From: an uncultured Paracoccaceae bacterium
GTDB lineage: Bacteria; Pseudomonadota; Alphaproteobacteria; Rhodobacterales; Rhodobacteraceae
Direction: 5' to 3'
Length of the DNA: 34,700 bases
NCBI GenBank assembly: GCA_937920555.1
Contig: CAKZTM010000016.1
Span: 1-34,700, forward strand
Part shown: piece after piece, positions 15,308-23,394 of the stretch
Layout of the letters: the number at the start of each line of letters is the position of its first letter
Numbering within the stretch: position 1 is the first letter of the stretch
Notes under the pieces: model-generated
What the model was told of the DNA's origin: nothing
What the model saw: only the letters and a program-made list of their open reading frames with translations
Databases searched by the model: none
Program-made: the position numbers and the translations under genes

Positions 15308-16272
15308 GACGGGCCGCCCAAGCAGGCAACAAAGGCTTGAGCGGTGGCTTGGATCAAGGCCGGATAAAAATCCGGGCCCAGTGTCAGCTTTGCGCCCATC
15401 GGGTCGATGACCACCGGTTGCAGGTCGCGGTCTTGGGTCACGGTTGCGACCAAATCGGGGTTGATATGGATGTCGAGGGCCAGACATGTGCTGTTCGTCT
15501 CTTCAGCGGTTTTGCGGATATGTGCGAGTTTTGCGGGTCCGGGGGCTGCGGCGTCGCTCAGAGCAATCGCAGCGGTCAGCGTGAGGCCGAAGCGGCTTTC
15601 GAAATACTGATAGCTGTCATGGCTGGCCAGATAGCTTTTGGTGTTCAGCGGTGCCAAATCATTTGAAATCTGCTGGATGACCTCGTTGAGTTTGGTTTTG
15701 GTTTGTGTGGCATTTTCCAGATATTGCGCGGCATTGGCCGGATCGGCGCGGCTTAGTTCTTGGGCAATCACGTCCAGCCAGACAATGGCGTTTTGCGGAT
15801 CAAGCCATCCGTGCGGATCGATGTCGCCGTGGTCGTGTTCGTCGTGTTCGTCGTGTTTGCCATGGTCATCGTGATCATCGTGGTTGTCGTGATCATTGTG
15901 GTCGCCATGATCGTCGTGTTCTTCGTCATCGCCCCGCGCGGGCAGGGTGATGCCGTCGGGGGTCGCGTTCAGATCGAACACCTGCGCATTCGGGGCCAGG
16001 CTTTCAAAGCCCTTTTCCAGCCACGGGTTCAGGGCGGCTCCGGCGGAAAAAATCAATTCAGCTTCGGACAGAGCCCGCGCATCAGAGGGTTTGAGCGCAT
16101 GGTGATGTGGGTCGGCGCCCAGCGGTATCAGCAGGTCGGGTGTGTGCAAGTCGCCCATCACGGCGGCCACGAGACCATGCACAGGCGCAATGTCTGCGAT
16201 CGTTTGAGGCGGCTCGGCGAGGGCTGGGCGTGTGGCTGCAAGGCATGTGAGCAAGAGGACGGAAAAGCGCAT
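15304..16272 (-). CDS. znuA: Zinc ABC transporter substrate-binding protein
   Basis: The 322-aa protein has a signal peptide (MRFSVLLLTCLAATRPALA) and the cluster A-1 fold blocks PVHGLVAAVMGD, PHHHALKPSDARAL and SHDSYQYFESRFGLT. A His/Asp-rich insertion at about residues 115-155 (DDHGDHNDHDNHDDH-type) is the mobile loop of ZnuA proteins. It captures Zn2+ in the periplasm for ZnuBC. It is the first gene of znuA-zur-znuC-znuB, with a Zur-type palindrome 35-52 bp upstream of the start. Confidence 0.95.
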   Translation of the reverse strand: MRFSVLLLTCLAATRPALAEPPQTIADIAPVHGLVAAVMGDLHTPDLLIPLGADPHHHALKPSDARALSEAELIFSAGAALNPWLEKGFESLAPNAQVFDLNATPDGITLPARGDDEEHDDHGDHNDHDNHDDHDDHGKHDEHDEHDHGDIDPHGWLDPQNAIVWLDVIAQELSRADPANAAQYLENATQTKTKLNEVIQQISNDLAPLNTKSYLASHDSYQYFESRFGLTLTAAIALSDAAAPGPAKLAHIRKTAEETNSTCLALDIHINPDLVATVTQDRDLQPVVIDPMGAKLTLGPDFYPALIQATAQAFVACLGGPS

Positions 16273-16306
16273 AATTGGAACCGATCATTAGGGGAGAGCA
16301 TCTGAT

Positions 16307-16324
16307 GATATGATATAACATAAC
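16307..16324. promoter_or_regulatory. Zur box upstream of znuA
   Basis: GATATGATATAACATAAC is an 18-bp palindrome with 7 of 9 paired positions and resembles alphaproteobacterial Zur operators (TATGnTATAACATA core). It lies 35-52 bp before the znuA start, where it would block the promoter of znuA-zur-znuC-znuB. Confidence 0.75.
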
Positions 16325-16595
16325 ATTCAAGATGTTTTTGTGTTTTGGATGCAATTTTCTGCAAATTTCTACCAAAACTGCGCGAATCTTCCGGTTTTGA
16401 CCACATTTGAGCCTAATCCCCGCCCAATCACCGGGCAATAACGGTTCCATCGAAACGGGTTTCGTCCGCTCTGATCGATAGTCACCGAAAGGTGGCTTCC
16501 TCGTGATGGACGACTTGCGTGAGACCCTTTTGGGCCAGTTATACCGATCCGGGGAGTGGTGCACCCGTATTGACGAAACGCCCCGAAAGGCTCAC

Positions 16596-16634
16596 AAAAA
16601 AGCGGCATCCTCGCCTTTCTGGTTGGGGATGCCG
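16596..16634 (-). terminator. Intrinsic terminator, minus strand
   Basis: The arms CGGCATCC (16603-16610) and GGATGCCG (16627-16634) form an 8-bp stem; on the minus strand the stem is followed by CTTTTTT. It would end transcription coming from the mmsA-GFA operon, or that of a small RNA from the 16640-16720 segment. Confidence 0.75.
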
Positions 16635-16716
16635 TCTTCGTTTTGGAGTGCGGTTGCAGGCCGCGCCCGAACCCAGAGTTCCCAAAGCGTCGCGCCCGTG
16701 CTGCGGCACGCTCCAA
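16596..16716 (-). ncRNA. Candidate small structured RNA ending at the terminator
   Basis: On the minus strand TTGGAG (16716-16711) pairs with CTCCAA (16648-16643), extended by TGC/GCA across a short bulge. Inside lies a hairpin with arms CGTGC/GCACG and a TGCG-type loop (about 16697-16710). The intrinsic terminator follows after about 9 nt. This is what a small RNA gene looks like, but no promoter or known family is recognised, and it could be just the 3' UTR of the GFA transcript. Confidence 0.3.
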
Positions 16717-16730
16717 TTTCGGGGGATTAG

Positions 16731-16830
16731 AGCGTTCCGCTTTAAAACCGGACCCACCTAACGCTATCTGAAATCTAAGATTTCAACGGGTTAGGGGATG
16801 CCTTTTGCCCCAAGTTAAAAGCAGAGCGCT
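16731..16830. repeat. MITE-like palindromic element with terminal inverted repeats
   Basis: The left end AGCGTTCCGCTTTAA and the right end (TTAAAAGCAGAGCGCT, 16815-16830) match as inverted repeats at about 12 of 15 positions. An inner palindrome has 8-bp arms TGAAATCT/AGATTTCA (16769-16785), flanked by CTAAC/GTTAG. The 100-bp unit carries no gene and ends exactly at the GFA stop codon. Short sequences starting ATTAGAGCG also occur near 20704 and (reverse) 24640. Confidence 0.5.
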
Positions 16831-17184
16831 TTAGTCCAGATATGTCCACGTGTCGGCGCCGTCAAACTGGCGAACCGGGATATCTTGCACCTCCTGCGGA
16901 TCAGAAAGGCGGACGTTTACGGCCATAATCGTCCCATCCTCAGACAGATTTTCCCAATGGGTCGTACAGCCGCAACTGGCGCAACTGTGAAAGGCGAGGC
17001 CACCGTCGCAATCCGCGCGTATATATTTCACCGTGGGGCCGCCCGACAGGGTGACCCCGGAGATTGGAGCATGAGCCCAAAGCGCCCCCAGTTTGCGACA
17101 GATGGAGCAGTTACACTGGGTCAGTTTTTCAGGTCTTTGGGCCAGAGCCCAAGAGACCGCACCGCAATGGCATGAGGCGTTCAT
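16831..17184 (-). CDS. GFA-family (glutathione-dependent formaldehyde-activating-like) zinc protein
   Basis: The 117-aa protein has the GFA zinc-binding Cys pattern: SCHCGAVSW at the N-terminus, CNCSICRKLG around residue 24 and SCASCGCTTHW around residue 70. The family binds structural and catalytic zinc; true formaldehyde-activating activity is shown for few members, so the substrate here is unknown. AAAGGG lies 7 nt before the ATG. It starts 25 nt after the mmsA stop on the same strand and is probably co-transcribed. Confidence 0.88.
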   Translation of the reverse strand: MNASCHCGAVSWALAQRPEKLTQCNCSICRKLGALWAHAPISGVTLSGGPTVKYIRADCDGGLAFHSCASCGCTTHWENLSEDGTIMAVNVRLSDPQEVQDIPVRQFDGADTWTYLD

Positions 17185-17209
17185 CGTCGTGCCCTTTCGC
17201 GCAGTCGGG

Positions 17210-18709
17210 TTATTCCATCAGCGGGATAGAGAATTCGCCACCTTCCTTGATGCCGGAAGGCCAGCGGGCGGTGACGGTTTTGGTGCGCGTGTAGAATTTG
17301 AACGCATCGGGCCCATGCTGGTTGAGGTCACCGAACATAGATTTTTTCCAGCCCCCAAAGGTGTGGTAGGCCAATGGCACAGGGATCGGCACGTTGATGC
17401 CCACCATGCCGATATTTATCCGGTTGGCAAAATCGCGGGCGGTGTCGCCGTCGCGTGTGAAAATCGCGGTGCCGTTGCCGTATTCGTGGTCCATGGCGAG
17501 GCTGAGCGCCTCTTCATAGGTTTTGGCGCGCACCGTGGACAGAACCGGGCCGAAAATCTCTTGCGTGTAAATGTCCATATCCGGTGTGACGTTATCAAAC
17601 AGGCATGGGCCCACAAAGTTGCCATCCTCATAGCCTTGCAGGGAGAAGTCGCGACCATCGACGGCCAGTTTGGCACCGTCTTTGACGCCGCTTTCCACAA
17701 GGCCGAGGATTTTTTGTTTTGCCTCGGCTGTGATGACGGGGCCGTAGTCGACGTCGTCGCCTGCGGTATAGGGGCCGACTTTGAGCTTTTCGACACGCGG
17801 GATCAGCTTTTCGAGCAGGCGGTCAGCGGCCTCATCGGTCACAGGCACGGCCACGGAGATGGCCATGCAGCGTTCCCCGGCGGCACCGTAGCCAGCCCCG
17901 ACCAGAGCGTCGGCGGCTTGGTCCATATCGGCGTCGGGCATAACGATCATGTGGTTTTTGGCCCCGCCGAAGCACTGGCAGCGCTTCCCGTTGGCGGTGG
18001 AGCGGGCGTAAATATATTGCGCGATGGGCGTGGAGCCGACAAAGCCCACGCTTTGGATCGTCTCATTGTCGAGGATCGCGTCCACAACTTCCTTGTCGCC
18101 GTGGACGACTTGCAGGATGTCTTTGGGCAGGCCCGCCTCCAGCATCAGCTCGGCCAGCATGTTGGGCACGGATGGGTCACGCTCGGACGGCTTGAGGATC
18201 ATCGCATTGCCGCAGACAATCGCGGGGCAAAACATCCACATGGGGATCATGGCGGGGAAGTTGAACGGGGTGATACCTGCGGTCACGCCCAAGGGCTGGC
18301 GCATGGAATACATGTCGATGCCTGGGCCCGCGCTGTCGGTATACTCGCCTTTGAGCAAGTGCGGCGCGCCTATGCAATATTCCGCAACTTCCAGTCCGCG
18401 CACCACATCGCCTTTGGCGTCGGGGAGGGTTTTGCCATGCTCACGCGACAGCGCTTCGGCCAGTTTGTCCATGTCGCGGTTGAGCAGTTCGACGAATTTC
18501 ATCATCACCCGCGCGCGGCGTTGCGGGTTCACCGCGGCCCATGCGGGTTGGGCGGCTGCGGCGCGTTCCACGGCGGCATCCAGATCGGAGGCGTTGGCCA
18601 TCGCCAGCTTGGCCTGAACTTCGCCTGTGGCCGGATTGAAGACGTCGGCGGTCCGCGAAGAGCTGCCTTTGGTGTATTCGCCGCCAACGAAATGGTTAAT
18701 CTCGTGCAT
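17210..18709 (-). CDS. mmsA: CoA-acylating methylmalonate-semialdehyde dehydrogenase
   Basis: The 499-aa aldehyde dehydrogenase converts methylmalonate or malonate semialdehyde, with NAD+ and CoA, to propionyl-CoA or acetyl-CoA in valine and beta-alanine/inositol breakdown. Visible motifs are ITPFNFPAMIPMWM near residue 150, GFVGSTPIAQYIY, KNHMIVMPDAD, the catalytic Cys281 in GERCMAIS, and EIFGPVLS. KRCQCFGGAKNH is characteristic of the MmsA branch, where the general-base Glu of other aldehyde dehydrogenases is absent. A GGGAGAG ribosome binding site precedes the ATG. Length is standard. It heads a short operon with the GFA gene. Confidence 0.95.
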   Translation of the reverse strand: MHEINHFVGGEYTKGSSSRTADVFNPATGEVQAKLAMANASDLDAAVERAAAAQPAWAAVNPQRRARVMMKFVELLNRDMDKLAEALSREHGKTLPDAKGDVVRGLEVAEYCIGAPHLLKGEYTDSAGPGIDMYSMRQPLGVTAGITPFNFPAMIPMWMFCPAIVCGNAMILKPSERDPSVPNMLAELMLEAGLPKDILQVVHGDKEVVDAILDNETIQSVGFVGSTPIAQYIYARSTANGKRCQCFGGAKNHMIVMPDADMDQAADALVGAGYGAAGERCMAISVAVPVTDEAADRLLEKLIPRVEKLKVGPYTAGDDVDYGPVITAEAKQKILGLVESGVKDGAKLAVDGRDFSLQGYEDGNFVGPCLFDNVTPDMDIYTQEIFGPVLSTVRAKTYEEALSLAMDHEYGNGTAIFTRDGDTARDFANRINIGMVGINVPIPVPLAYHTFGGWKKSMFGDLNQHGPDAFKFYTRTKTVTARWPSGIKEGGEFSIPLME

Positions 18710-19172
18710 GATATCTCTCCCTATTTTGTGTTGTTATAGATTTGCGAAAATTCATTGGCCATAGGAGTTTCACCAAGTCTAGAGCGTCGGCCATTTGTTC
18801 TGGGTCACATGGGGGAGTACCGACCGCAACGACATCACGTCGCTTGAGCGGGGGCGGCGTCCTAAAACGGCGTTGCAGATTTTTTGGCACGCTGCTCCAA
18901 TTTGCATAAATTCATGGGTTTGGGAAAAACGCGGGTGACATGCGCGGGGTTCTGGCGGTTGCCCGTTTTGCGGAGCATTTAGGCTACCGCCCGGCATATG
19001 GGCAATGACATTTGCTTTAAACGCATGGAGGATTTGATCGCAACTTTGCGCCAAGACATATGTGCAGAGCTTGCGCCCGCTTAACCATGGCGCGAAATCT
19101 CCCTGATCTCGTCTTGATTTAACCATAAACTTTGTTGATTTTGCGCCACCTAGCTATACGGGCTTTGTTATT
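18710..19172. other. Gene-free gap upstream of mmsA
   Basis: I see no convincing gene in this 463-bp stretch. A minus-strand reading at 18779-19126 has no ribosome binding site and no family-like content. The left end must hold the mmsA promoter. A small palindrome AATTT-GCAT-AAATT (about 18898-18911) and a direct repeat of TTGATTT near 19114 and 19135 are the only structures noted. Confidence 0.55.
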
Positions 19173-19250
19173 ATGTCTTTGATTTACATATGTATTCCCA
19201 TTGTTGCGGTTTTGGCGTTCGCGGTGGGCTACGCCTATACCAACAACTAG
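19173..19250 (+). CDS. Possible 25-aa membrane peptide
   Basis: An ATG-TAG frame encodes MSLIYICIPIVAVLAFAVGY plus AYTNN, a single hydrophobic helix with a short polar end, the make-up of small membrane proteins. A TATACG-like -10 box lies about 15 nt before the ATG and a TTGATT -35-like box 14 nt before that, slightly close. There is no clear ribosome binding site. It stands alone between mmsA and uraH. Confidence 0.25.
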   Translation: MSLIYICIPIVAVLAFAVGYAYTNN

Positions 19251-19262
19251 AGCCTTGGCCTG

Positions 19263-19625
19263 TCAGCTGCCCCTGTAGGTGGAGAAGGAATAGGGAGAGG
19301 CCAAAAGCGGGACGTGGTAGTGGTCGTCCTGATCTGCGATGCCAAATCTGATCGGAATTTCATCCAGGAAGGCGATCTCGGTGGCGCGCTTTTGGGTGCG
19401 GAAATAATCGCCCATTGCAAATATCAGTTCATATTGGCCTGCGGTCATTTCGCCTTTTCCCAAGAGCGGCGCATCGGTGCGACCGTCTGAGTTGGTGACG
19501 GCGGTGCACAGGTGGAGGCGGTCATTGCCTTCCAGCCGGTAGAGGTCGATGCGCACATTCTTGGCCGGGCAGCCATTGGCGGTGTCCAAGATATGGGTGG
19601 TCAGATACCCTTCTGGTTGGCTCAT
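19263..19625 (-). CDS. uraH: 5-hydroxyisourate hydrolase (transthyretin-like)
   Basis: The 120-aa enzyme hydrolyses 5-hydroxyisourate to OHCU in urate breakdown. Family marks are the N-terminal [14 protein letters not shown] with the catalytic His, [11 protein letters not shown] in the middle with Arg, and the C-terminal [19 protein letters not shown] ending in YRGS. The start has a GAGGGGGA ribosome binding site. No other purine genes are in the window; it stands next to the dioxygenase on the same strand. Confidence 0.95.
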   Translation of the reverse strand: MSQPEGYLTTHILDTANGCPAKNVRIDLYRLEGNDRLHLCTAVTNSDGRTDAPLLGKGEMTAGQYELIFAMGDYFRTQKRATEIAFLDEIPIRFGIADQDDHYHVPLLASPYSFSTYRGS

Positions 19626-19733
19626 GGTTTCCCCCTCTTTTGCGGTTGTTTTGGGTGCTTTGCGTGGCGCAGGTCGCTGTTTATGCGGCTTGCTTACGGG
19701 TTTGTGCAGCGTTTGAACATGATTGAGTTGCCA

Positions 19734-20675
19734 TCACGCGCAATAGGGCGCGTTTTGGTCCCATCGGTAGAATTCCGTGACCGGTTGGTGGGACAGTCGC
19801 CTGCGTGTTTCATCCCACATTTTTGCCCATTGCGCGGGGTCGCGCAGCTCTGTTTCGGGGTGTGCGCGGGAGCGGGCAATCCATTCAGGAAATTGCGGCC
19901 GCCCCGTGGGTTGTCCGGTCACATTGTAGCGCAGGTCAAAGGACCAGCGGATGCCGGATGTGTGGTTTTCCAGCGAGTTATGGGCGCACATCGGGTGGAA
20001 CACCACGACGCCGCCGGCCTTGACGGGCAGCGGTTCAACATCGGCTTGGCTGATAAATTCATCAGGAATGCCGACTTGGGGGAGCGGGCAGTGGGGCAGC
20101 AGGTCATCGCGGCTGTGGGAGCCTTTGAGAACTTGCAAACACCCGTTTTGGACGGTGGCGTCATTAACCGCAATCCAGACGGTGATCATGTTTGTATCAT
20201 CGGCGATCTCTTGGGTGACGCCGCGATCCTGATGCCACAAGGTTTTGGTGATATGGGCGCGGTGTTCGCCGTCGCGCATATCGGTGGCCGGTGGTTTGAT
20301 GCGCACATGCTGGATCGGGTTGGAGGTGATCTCAGGGCCAATCAGGGCTTCGACCAAGTCCAACAGCCGGGGGTGGCGCATCATTTCAAAGGTGGCAGGG
20401 CCGGTATGCATGGGGACGTCGGTGGCGACCTCGCGGGTGGGCAGGGAGATGTCGAGGGGTTGGAAATACTCGCAGCCTGCGCGGTAGGCGGCGATGATGC
20501 GGTTCTCGAAACCGGGTGTGTCTTGGACGCGGCCTGCGGCGCGCCACTGTTGCCAGAGTGTATCAAGAGCGGCCTCGTATTCCTGACGGACGGCGGGGAG
20601 GGCCGTGGTTACGACGTCTTCGACCACCAAAAAGCCTTGTGCCTTGAAGAGCTTGATCTGGTCTTGGCTGAGCAT
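19734..20675 (-). CDS. Phytanoyl-CoA dioxygenase (PhyH) family protein
   Basis: The 313-aa protein fits Fe(II)/2-oxoglutarate oxygenases of the PhyH family. The iron site is formed by the HxD in LWHQDRGVTQ and a distal His in FHPMCAHNSLENHTSGIRWSFD-type context, where the Arg would hold 2-oxoglutarate. The N-terminus (QIKLFKAQGFLVVEDVV) is typical of the family. The substrate cannot be told. It is upstream of uraH on the same strand, about 108 bp away, so co-transcription is possible but a link with urate breakdown is not established. Confidence 0.85.
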   Translation of the reverse strand: MLSQDQIKLFKAQGFLVVEDVVTTALPAVRQEYEAALDTLWQQWRAAGRVQDTPGFENRIIAAYRAGCEYFQPLDISLPTREVATDVPMHTGPATFEMMRHPRLLDLVEALIGPEITSNPIQHVRIKPPATDMRDGEHRAHITKTLWHQDRGVTQEIADDTNMITVWIAVNDATVQNGCLQVLKGSHSRDDLLPHCPLPQVGIPDEFISQADVEPLPVKAGGVVVFHPMCAHNSLENHTSGIRWSFDLRYNVTGQPTGRPQFPEWIARSRAHPETELRDPAQWAKMWDETRRRLSHQPVTEFYRWDQNAPYCA

Positions 20676-20888
20676 CGGTTTGGTCCCCGGTTCGGTTTGC
20701 GAAGATTAGAGCGGTCCGAAGGCGTTGGCACAAGAAAAATGTGGGGCTGGTTGCGCGTGGCGGGCAAGGTAAGCGCGTGGGGGGGTGTCGCGCGTGCAAC
20801 AGTTGGCCGAAAAGGTCAAATTGCAATTATGAATTCTAAGTTTTGGTTGGATGTGTTGGGCTCAATTGGAATGAGATAGGCCCAAATT

Positions 20889-21461
20889 ATGAAGTATTCT
20901 TCCCCCAGATATATTGCGGTTACTTTGGTCGCGGCTGGTTTTTTGACAGCGTGCGAGACGCCAACCACTGGTCCAGCAACGGTTGATCCTGTCCCAAATG
21001 CAGCAGTCGCGACACCGGAGCCTGTGGCGGGATCTCTGGCGCCCGCAGATACTTATACGGCTGCGAATAGTGGCGCATTTTACCGGGCCAATGCTGTTGC
21101 CACGGCTGACGGGTGTTTGGCGCTCGCTCGGGCAGACGGGTCCGCAGATCAGGTTTTTGCCAAGAACGGTTTTGCGAAGACACAAAGCTTCACCGGAAAA
21201 ACTGTATACAAAAAAGATAATGGCGCGAATTTTGGCCAGAAACTTATATTTATGGGCCGAGAAATTCTGGTGAGTGGCGATAAAGACCCGAGGGTTCTTT
21301 GTGAGGTTCTTTTGCAACCTGCCTATTTTGACGACGGCCAATCCATGGTCCAAGCGATGGGCAATCATCTTGTGCAGTTGGGGCAAACGACGCTGGATGT
21401 CAGCGGCACCCAAACCAGAGGGGACATAAACAGCGCAAGGATCTATGTGGGCCAGCGCTGA
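20889..21461 (+). CDS. Hypothetical lipoprotein
   Basis: The 190-aa product has a lipoprotein signal: MKYSSPRYIAVTLVAAGFLTACE, with lipobox LTAC and lipidation expected at Cys22. The next 40 residues are Pro/Thr/Ala-rich, a likely linker. The remainder is a small mixed domain with two Cys (ADGCLAL and RVLCEVL) and the segment GREILVSGDKDPRVLC. I do not recognise the family. It is convergent with fabB and divergent from the dioxygenase. Confidence 0.75.
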   Translation: MKYSSPRYIAVTLVAAGFLTACETPTTGPATVDPVPNAAVATPEPVAGSLAPADTYTAANSGAFYRANAVATADGCLALARADGSADQVFAKNGFAKTQSFTGKTVYKKDNGANFGQKLIFMGREILVSGDKDPRVLCEVLLQPAYFDDGQSMVQAMGNHLVQLGQTTLDVSGTQTRGDINSARIYVGQR

Positions 21462-21538
21462 TTGTTGTGGTTGCGTGAGCAGGTGACACCCGGCTTTCGT
21501 CGGGGGATTGATTGGTCGAGGGAGGGCGCCGGACGGCG

Positions 21539-22768
21539 TTAGCCCTCGAACTTGCTCATCAGCATGGACCCGTTCGTACCACCAAAGCCGAAGCTGTTGG
21601 TCATCACCGTATCGAGCCCTGCATTGTCCACGCGCGAGGTCGCAATTTCTTCTGGTTTCAATGCCGGATCAAGGTCTTCGACGTTAATCGATGGCGTGAT
21701 GAAGTCGTTTTGGAGCATCAACAGGCAGTAGATCGCCTCTTGTGCGCCGGTGGCCCCTTGGGAGTGGCCGGTCATGGATTTGGTGGAGCTGATGGGGGGC
21801 GTTTTACCGGTCCCAAAGACCCGGCGGACGGCCTCCACCTCGCCCACATCACCCACTGGCGTCGAGGTGCCATGGGCGTTGATGTAGGAGACTTTGCGGC
21901 CCTCCGGGATTGTGGACATGGCCAGGTTCATGGCCCGCTCGCCGCCTTCGCCGGACGGGGCCACCATGTCGTGGCCATCTGAGGACGCGCCGTAGCCGGT
22001 CACTTCGGCGTAGATTTTGGCACCGCGGGCTTTGGCGTGTTCCAGTTCTTCGACCACGATCATGCCGCCGCCGCCGCCGATCACGAACCCGTCGCGGTTG
22101 GCGTCAAAAGCACGCGATGCGCGTTCGGGTGTGTCGTTATATTTGGAGGACATGGCCCCCATGGCATCAAAGAGGCAGCTTAGCGTCCACGCTTCTTCCT
22201 CGCCGCCGCCGGCGAAGATCACGTCTTGCTTGCCGAACTGGATTTGCTCGACCGCATTGCCGATGCAATGAAGCGAGGTGGAGCAGGCCGATGTGATCGA
22301 ATAGTTCAGGCCTTTGATTTTAAACGGTGTGGCAAGGCAGGCGGACACGGTGGAGGACATGCAGCGGGTGACCATGAACGGCCCCATGCGCTTGGGTGCG
22401 CCTTTTTCGATCACCGTTTGGTGGGCCATGAGCATGTCGCGGGTCGATGCGCCGCCGGAGCCTGCGATCAGGCCGGTGCGCGGGTTTGAGACGTCGCTTT
22501 CTTCAAGTCCGCTGTCTTTGATGGCCTGTTCCATAGACAGATACGCGTAGGCCGCACCGTCGCCCATAAAGCGCAACTGGCGTTTGTCGATATGGTCGGC
22601 GAGCGTGATTTTAGGCGCGCCGTGGACCTGAGAGCGGAAGCCGTGTTCGGCATAGTCAGGGGCAAAGGTGATGCCCGATTTTCCAGCCCGGAGGGACGCG
22701 GTGACTTCATCGGCATTGTTGCCGATAGACGAGATGATGCCGAGGCCTGTGATGACGACGCGACGCAT
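21539..22768 (-). CDS. fabB: Beta-ketoacyl-ACP synthase I
   Basis: The 409-aa condensing enzyme elongates acyl-ACP and is needed for unsaturated fatty acids. The catalytic triad is visible: Cys162 in [10 protein letters not shown], His in [11 protein letters not shown] and His in [10 protein letters not shown]. The C-terminal [11 protein letters not shown] is also standard. It lies 29 bp downstream of fabA on the same strand, the usual fabAB operon. A fabI gene, often third in related genomes, does not follow here; the next gene is the convergent lipoprotein gene. Confidence 0.97.
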   Translation of the reverse strand: MRRVVITGLGIISSIGNNADEVTASLRAGKSGITFAPDYAEHGFRSQVHGAPKITLADHIDKRQLRFMGDGAAYAYLSMEQAIKDSGLEESDVSNPRTGLIAGSGGASTRDMLMAHQTVIEKGAPKRMGPFMVTRCMSSTVSACLATPFKIKGLNYSITSACSTSLHCIGNAVEQIQFGKQDVIFAGGGEEEAWTLSCLFDAMGAMSSKYNDTPERASRAFDANRDGFVIGGGGGMIVVEELEHAKARGAKIYAEVTGYGASSDGHDMVAPSGEGGERAMNLAMSTIPEGRKVSYINAHGTSTPVGDVGEVEAVRRVFGTGKTPPISSTKSMTGHSQGATGAQEAIYCLLMLQNDFITPSINVEDLDPALKPEEIATSRVDNAGLDTVMTNSFGFGGTNGSMLMSKFEG

Positions 22769-22797
22769 GGGGAAATCCTTCGTTCGAGTGTTTTTGG

Positions 22798-23307
22798 TCA
22801 GCTTTCTGAAAGAGCGACCTTCATATCAGTAACTTGGTAGATAGTTTCGCCATCCGCTTCGACAATACCGTTTGCCACACCCATTGTCAGGCGGCGGGTT
22901 TGCAGGGCTTTGGTGAAGTCGACCTTATAGGTCAGCATTTTCCGGTCGGGGCGCACCATGCCGGTGAGTTTAACCTCGCCCACGCCAAGCGCGTAGCCGC
23001 GGCCCGTCCAGCCGCGATGGCCCAAATTGAAGCCGGTCAGTTGCCAAAGGCCATCGAGGCCCAAGCAGCCGGGCATGATCGGGTTGCCGGGGAAGTGGCA
23101 GTCAAAGAACCACAGGTCCGGTTTGATATCGAATTCCGCCACCACGTGGCCTTTGCCGTGCAGGCCGCCATCCTCGGATATTTCGGTGATCCGGTCCATC
23201 ATCAGCATAGGCGGCATGGGCAGTTGGGCGTTGCCGTCGCCGAACAGCTCGCCTTGAGCGCATTTGATCAGGTCATCGTAAGAATAGCTGGTGGGGCGGT
23301 CTGACAT
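22798..23307 (-). CDS. fabA: 3-hydroxydecanoyl-ACP dehydratase/isomerase
   Basis: The 169-aa enzyme dehydrates 3-hydroxydecanoyl-ACP and isomerises the trans-2 to the cis-3 product, the branch point to unsaturated fatty acids. Catalytic His71 is in [19 protein letters not shown], and the Asp of the same block completes the active site. Length is standard. It is followed directly by fabB. The start ATG has GAGAG 6 nt upstream. Confidence 0.97.
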   Translation of the reverse strand: MSDRPTSYSYDDLIKCAQGELFGDGNAQLPMPPMLMMDRITEISEDGGLHGKGHVVAEFDIKPDLWFFDCHFPGNPIMPGCLGLDGLWQLTGFNLGHRGWTGRGYALGVGEVKLTGMVRPDRKMLTYKVDFTKALQTRRLTMGVANGIVEADGETIYQVTDMKVALSES

Positions 23308-23394
23308 GGAAGCTCTCGTCTTTATTTCAGATTATTTCACGCGGTCGCTCCGTCCTATCACCCGCGCGGTATTTTGCGCAATAGGCGCATGGCT

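Larger units (their letters stand above)
16273..16830. other. Gene-free gap between znuA and the GFA gene
   Basis: No protein gene is supported in this 558-bp stretch. From left to right it holds the Zur-type box, an unremarkable section to about 16590, a minus-strand terminator hairpin, a foldable segment that may be a small RNA, and a 100-bp element with terminal inverted repeats touching the GFA stop codon. These are listed separately. Confidence 0.7.

Noticed and set aside
15308-15487. Longer zur start within znuA
   Set aside because: The extra 60 residues are an out-of-frame reading of znuA; ATG at 15307 overlaps the znuA stop and fits the family length.
17093-18739. 548-codon plus-strand frame opposite mmsA
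   Set aside because: It is the antisense reading of mmsA, which has all aldehyde dehydrogenase motifs on the minus strand.
18779-19126. 115-codon minus-strand frame upstream of mmsA
   Set aside because: Composition is not protein-like, there is no ribosome binding site and no recognisable motif.
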